In this document: piece after piece, positions 59,067 to 64,000 of the stretch
Layout: every line of letters starts with the position of its first letter
How positions within the stretch are numbered: the stretch's first letter is position 1
NCBI GenBank assembly: GCA_013398615.1
Contig: VZSR01003022.1
Coordinates: 3,620,100-3,684,099, forward strand
Direction: 5' to 3'
Length of the DNA stretch: 64,000 nt
DNA from: Brachypodius melanocephalos
Lineage: Eukaryota > Chordata > Aves > Passeriformes > Pycnonotidae
Made by a program: the position numbers and the translations under genes
Notes under the pieces: generated by a model
Told to the model about the DNA's origin: nothing
What the model saw: only the letters and a program-made list of their open reading frames with translations
The model's database searches: none

Positions 59067-60159
59067 CAAGTCCTTGAGCACTGAGCACCAAGATCCTTCT
59101 TCCAGCCCCATCCCAACCTAACACCTGTGAAGGGTCACCTCAAACTCCTGACCATGACAAGGACTAGAAAACGTGGAACAACTCTCTAAATGTGGAACAA
59201 CCTCGCTGGCCAAAGGCAGGAAAAACAGAGAATTTCAATTTAAGACGAAGAGCTGCTTTTGCAGCTGCTTCATTGCTCTTGTCACAAGGAATCTCAGCAT
59301 CAGCTCAGGGCAGCCTGGCCGAGGATGCCGCAGGAAGAACAGGTTGCAGTTTTGTCGCTTTTATGCACAATTTTACACGACAGGACTGATTGGGAAGATG
59401 GCAGGAATAGAAAGGCTCTCACCTCCTACAGCCACTTCGGTACAATAAATAGGGCAGCAAGGAGACTCAACCTCCCAAGAAGGCTAGAGGGGAATTTTTA
59501 AGCCAGGATTTTGTAGAGATGGAATTCTAAACAACACATTTGCTCACACGGTGCTGCTTTTTCCTCAGTCATCAGACAAACAGTGACTTACACCAACCTG
59601 CGCTGTGGTGGAACCAATCCATAAACCTTATATTTAACTAAAAATCCCCAAACCATTACACTGTGCTTGCAGCACACACCATCCTCTAGCTGGTATGTGT
59701 CACACAAGCCACTGCACTACAAAATAATCTGTAATTTAAGGAAGCCCTAACCAAGCTTGACGAGGGGCTGCAGGAGGCAGCAATTAGTGTAACTCATACT
59801 GAAGCCTCCAAAAAAGTTCCCACCAGTTGGCAAGAGCAGGTCTGACTCTCCCAGCTCCCATCAGCACTGCAATCTGCCACACATCCCCTTTCCAGGTGCT
59901 CAGGACTTGCCACATCCATTTATACTCCCTGTGCCATGGCTACGTGGCTGGAATAGCTCTGAGAGCAGGAGCAGTGGCTTTGAGCAGAACATCTCTTCAT
60001 TTACCCCCCTTATCCTCCCTAAACACTTTATAACCACTGATTTTAATATTCCACTCATGCAAATCCAGCCTGCACCTCTGAGATGGGGGTGGGGGGAGAA
60101 TTTTTTTTTTTATTCCTCCTTATTTAAACATTCTTTATTCAGGCTTTCATCATTTGCCA

Positions 60160-60320
60160 GTTAAGTCAACTAATTTTCTACTAAACCCAATTTCACTCAT
60201 GGTTGGAGTGCAATTTCCCTGATTTTTCCTTGTGCCATGTACTATTAATGGCGCTTGAAATTACGCAAATAAAATTGATGAGCGCAAACGCCGCCTTCGC
60301 CGCCAGCACAGCCCAGGGAT
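60160..60320. other. Candidate conserved element in upstream MGAT5B intron
   Basis: Contains ctattaatggcgcttgaaat, tacgcaaataaaattgatga and gcgcaaacgccgcc, a mix of octamer-like (ATGCAAAT-type), homeobox-type and CpG-preserved sequence without repeat features. No exon signature was found here. Confidence 0.3.
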
Positions 60321-62909
60321 CTGCTGCGGAAACCACCCCATCCCAGGCCCTGGGGAAACCTCCCCTCCCAGATCAGCCGTGGGTGGTGAGCAGCTCAGCA
60401 CCTCTGGCTGGTGATCCAGGGGCTCATCCCATCCCAAATCCCAGCTCAGAACATCGGCCGAGCCCTGGCTCCTCTCTGGGAGGGAGCAGCCAGAGCCGCT
60501 CCGATCCAAGTGGATGCCGAGCTCGCCTCTCCGCCAGCTGCCTCCACCAGCTGTGCCTACTCCAGAATAAATCTCCAGCAGCTTCTTGTCCTGCTATTTT
60601 CCTCTCAGAGGTACTTCAATCAGCCAGAGGCCTGTCCCCTCCCTGGGCACGGTGCAGGCGCTCTGGAGTCAGATGACTGCGGGGTTATCTTTATATCCCA
60701 TTGACCTATTTTCAAATTAACCCAACGTTTCTTTCCACGTTGTCACTCCCGGTGCTGAGAAGTCCAGCACTAAATGGATCTCGTGGGTATCTCCTGGCAG
60801 CCTGGGCCAATATTCTGTATTATAGTTAATTGCATCTTCTCTGCCCACATCTGCTGCAATCAGCAAGGCTGAGAGCAGAGCAGGGATCCTGTCCTGGATG
60901 CTCCCTCACCTTCTCCATGGCTGCAAGAGCCCAGCAGGCACTGGGATGTTATCCTGGGATGAAAGGGGCCGGAGCCTGGCCTGAGCAGCTCCCAAGGGTC
61001 TGTGACAACCCCATCACAACCAACAAGTGCAAATTTAAGGCCACAAACTGAATATCCTACTGCCTGTCCTCTGCTCCCAGCTCTTCCCCCTGCTGGAATG
61101 AACACTCACTGGAAATGAGGATTTCCAAGCAATTTCAGCACCTGCAATGGTTTCACTTTTGCAAAGTGCGCCTGGACTGTTTCTCTGGCCCATCATTGAT
61201 CTTCTATGACACAGCCCTACCCATCCAGGGGGAAGTTCAGTAATCCATTTATTTATTTCCAAGACCTCGGAGATGCACAGGATGGTGCCAGAACAAAAAC
61301 TTCTTTCTGGCCACAGGTTCAGCAAATATGAAGGAGCTTCCCAGGAAAAGAGAAATCAGTACTTGCATTCCTGCAGGGAGCAGCAGAAACTGAGCACTCA
61401 CCTGCTGTGGTGCCTGGGCAGACCCTGGGACAGATGGGCTGTTCTCCTGCTGTCCCAGCTGCTCCAGCAGCTCCAAAAAAAGAAGAAATTCTCCCCTGTG
61501 GGGTGGTGAGGCCCTGGCAGAGGCTGCCTGTTGGACTTGAGTCCAGGTTGGACTTGAGTACCAGAAGCACCTGATGCTCCATTAAAGGCTGAAGGTTCCT
61601 CCCCAGCTGTACAGAGCTGATCAATCCACAGCCTTTCCACGCTGCTCCATCAGGATCACATGGAACTGGCCACTTCTGGCTGTTTCCACAAGCAGTTCCT
61701 TTCTCTCCCACACAACAGCAGGACTGGTTCTGCCAGCTGGTGAGGGGAGTGAAGCCAGAGCCTGGGCATGGCGCAGGTTTTCATGTGAACAGATGCAAGA
61801 CAGAAAGATGGCTTTTATCTGCCAGGAGACAATTAGAAATGTGCTTTCTGGACATGGTGTTTCCATCTGAACACCCTTTTTGCAGCCTGAGCACACCTCA
61901 GTGAGCGTGGAAAGAGCAGGGAAATCGCAGCTTTTGCTGTGTGCCAGGCACTGAGAGGAGAGTGGGGGCAGTGGGGGCAGAGCCTCATCCCACCACAGCT
62001 CCAGGGCTCCATCCACCCCACCCCAGCACAGGGAGGGGGTTCAGCACCCAAATCACACACTGGCCACAGCAGGGAAAGGGCTGCCAGCAGCAGATACAGG
62101 CACATGCTTCAAATCCAGCACTTTGCCAAGACTAGAATTAAGAGTCCAGAACTTGACACAGGAGCAATTAAGCTCCGGGAACGCTTTGTAAAGCCCTGAC
62201 CCCAAGAGGCATCAAATCCCATTTTCTTCGACTTTCTGTCCTCCTTTATGAGCAGTTAATTTCGAGGGGGCCATTGAGAAAAGCACCTTTCAGTGCTTTT
62301 CTGAACTCCCCAGCAGCTCATGGCTCTGCAGCTCCCTCTCCCCAGCCTTTCCCCCAGCCCCAGAAAAGCAGTTGGACATGCCAAGATGACCACTCCCATG
62401 GCTCAAGGATGAGGGTAGGAGCTGGAGCTTCCAGGAGTGACCCTTGTGCTGCTTCTCCCAGGGAAAAAAGCTGAGAGGATCCTTCCTGCCTGACCCCAGG
62501 GCACGGGTGCTCCAGAGGAAAAGCCTCAGCTTTATTAAAGCTTTTTTTGCGGGCACAGCCATTGCTCCAAAGTGCTGCTTGTAATTTTCCAGCATCTACT
62601 CATGAGCTGCCTCATTAACAACCCAAGTCAGAGCTTTCAGGCACTTCCCACTCCTCGCCTAGCAAGCAACAACACCAACACTGGCCTGGATTCTCACCTC
62701 CCTGAAAGCACTTTTGGGTTACCAACACAGCACCGGGGGTCTTCAGCAAGAATCTAGTGTTGGCATTCAAATTTGGGATGTTTCTTCCCTCCCTGCTTTG
62801 AGACAAGGCTCAAAATGATGCTGGCAGCCCACCCAGCACAAATCTCAGGGAGAAAACAGCTCCTGGCTCCCTGCTCCAGCTCAGCAGTTCGTTTTCCTCC
62901 TGGGAACAT

Positions 62910-62962
62910 GCATGGAATGGTTTGGGTTGGAAGGGAACAGATAACTCAGTGTTTCACCCCTT
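62910..62962 (-). mobile_element. Short CR1 tail remnant in MGAT5B intron
   Basis: gcatggaatggtttgggttg followed by gaaggga and, after a short interval, gtttcacccc match the minus-strand end of CR1. It is about 50 bp long. Confidence 0.45.
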
Positions 62963-64000
62963 GCATCTCCAGAGGCACCAGAAGCAGCTCACAAATTGAC
63001 TGGGAGTACAAAGGAGAACAAACACCTGCACTTAGCTCAACTACAGGAGAAAAAATAGCCCCTGGTAGGACTCAGCAGTGGAATTCACAGATCTCTAAAG
63101 TCTGGAGTGGGTAAAAGATAACCCAAATAAACCAACCCATAAAACTAGGGCTGAGCTCCATGGCTGTGACCTCAGACCTCACAGGGACATTTGGACGGTG
63201 CCGAGCTGAGCTGGGGGTGAAGCCTGCAGATTTCCTGGGCTCCTTCTCTTTGTTCTAGGTTAGTATCCATCCCTAAACCAGAGGAAGAACCACTTGACGC
63301 CCCTGCCCCTCACTGCTGGGCAGGGAGAGGTGCCCAGCACACATGGTCACACTCCCAACAGGTTTTCACCCCCAGCCCTCCATCACCAGCTTTTTTTGAC
63401 CAGTGCCTTACTTCTCCTCCTTCATTTTCCTGATCCTCAGCATTCCTGACCCAATCCAGACCCAATCCACACACTGCTGCATTGCAATCAATACAGATGC
63501 TAATCATGAACAGCGCTCAGATAACCACTGGCTGAAGTGTATGCAGGCAAATCTTCCAGTGATCCCTTGCCAATGATCAATACACGCAGAAAAAGCAGCT
63601 CAAAAATTTGAAGAGACAAAAAAAAAATCAGGAGAGAGGTTAATCTGTGCTGAATAATTTATGGGCTCCAGTGAAGGCTTTGCTGGGTGGGAGCAGCTAC
63701 AGCTCCCAGCCACAAAAAGAGAAAAGAGCAGGGGTAGCCAAAGAAAAATACACAAGGATGGATTCAACGTTTCACACTGCTGGAGCAAAATATCCCCAAA
63801 CCCACCCCAACACTGCTGCCTGTCCTGCTGCAAGGTCAGCAAGAGGATGGGAGAGGAGAAATTCAGGCCCAGTCTACAGAGGCACAAAGCTTTGCTGCTT
63901 CAGGAGGGTGCAGGGGGGAAAGGGATGAGGAATCAGAGTATCTGGGCTGCCACTTCCCCAGTGACAGGGATTTAGCTTTGCTGCATCCCTGCAGCCCAGC

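Larger units (their letters stand above)
57061..64000 (-). other. MGAT5B: MGAT5B upstream intron, open at window edge
   Basis: I searched for the preceding exon (expected to encode a segment like QWADILTALYVLGH) on the minus strand and did not find it. The stretch holds CR1 relics (57700-58015, 58985-59066, 62910-62962) and the candidate element at 60160-60320. The intron is therefore at least 6.9 kb. Confidence 0.7.

Noticed and set aside
61500..61600. Possible CR1 fragment (gtgaggccctggcagaggct)
   Set aside because: Only about 20 bases resemble CR1, and the following sequence does not fit.

Overview
The window is nuclear DNA from a bird, most likely a songbird. The evidence is truncated CR1 LINE tails, several solo-type endogenous retroviral LTRs, short introns, GC-rich spacers full of short minisatellites, and a vertebrate protein split into exons with splice sites. 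There are no operons, ribosome binding sites or phage genes, so the prokaryotic feature classes do not apply. One 100-base run of N (21953-22052) marks an assembly gap.

Only one protein-coding gene can be supported. The minus strand carries the 3' half of MGAT5B (beta-1,6-N-acetylglucosaminyltransferase Vb, also GnT-IX). Nine coding exons can be placed to the base between 57060 and the stop codon at 40808-40810, and all splice phases agree. They encode the last ~455 residues: most of the GT-B catalytic domain and the Cys-rich C terminus. The first exons (cytosolic tail, membrane anchor, stem, first part of the catalytic domain) lie beyond 64000. Position 57061-64000 is intron with no recognisable exon.

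Layout. 1-40300 is intergenic DNA downstream of MGAT5B: CR1 fragments, one LTR interrupted by the gap, two ~440 bp LTRs (14481-14920, 34364-34808), several minisatellites, and a few AT-rich, repeat-poor stretches (7375-7960, 15590-17650, 21230-21460, 36430-37560) that look like candidate conserved non-coding or enhancer DNA. 40300-40807 is the probable 3' UTR start, with a 17-bp tandem repeat running into the stop codon. 40808-57060 is the MGAT5B exon cluster. 57061-64000 is intron with CR1 relics.

The most notable observation is where retroviral LTRs sit in MGAT5B. One LTR, itself split by a second LTR of a related subfamily, lies 8 bases past the splice donor of the exon at 55923-56056, and its 4-bp target duplication falls on donor positions +5 to +8. 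A different 595-bp LTR ends 16 bases before the splice acceptor of the exon at 50498-50644. That same exon uses a GC instead of a GT donor. I found no new multi-gene system, and most long ORFs here are chance or repeat-driven.
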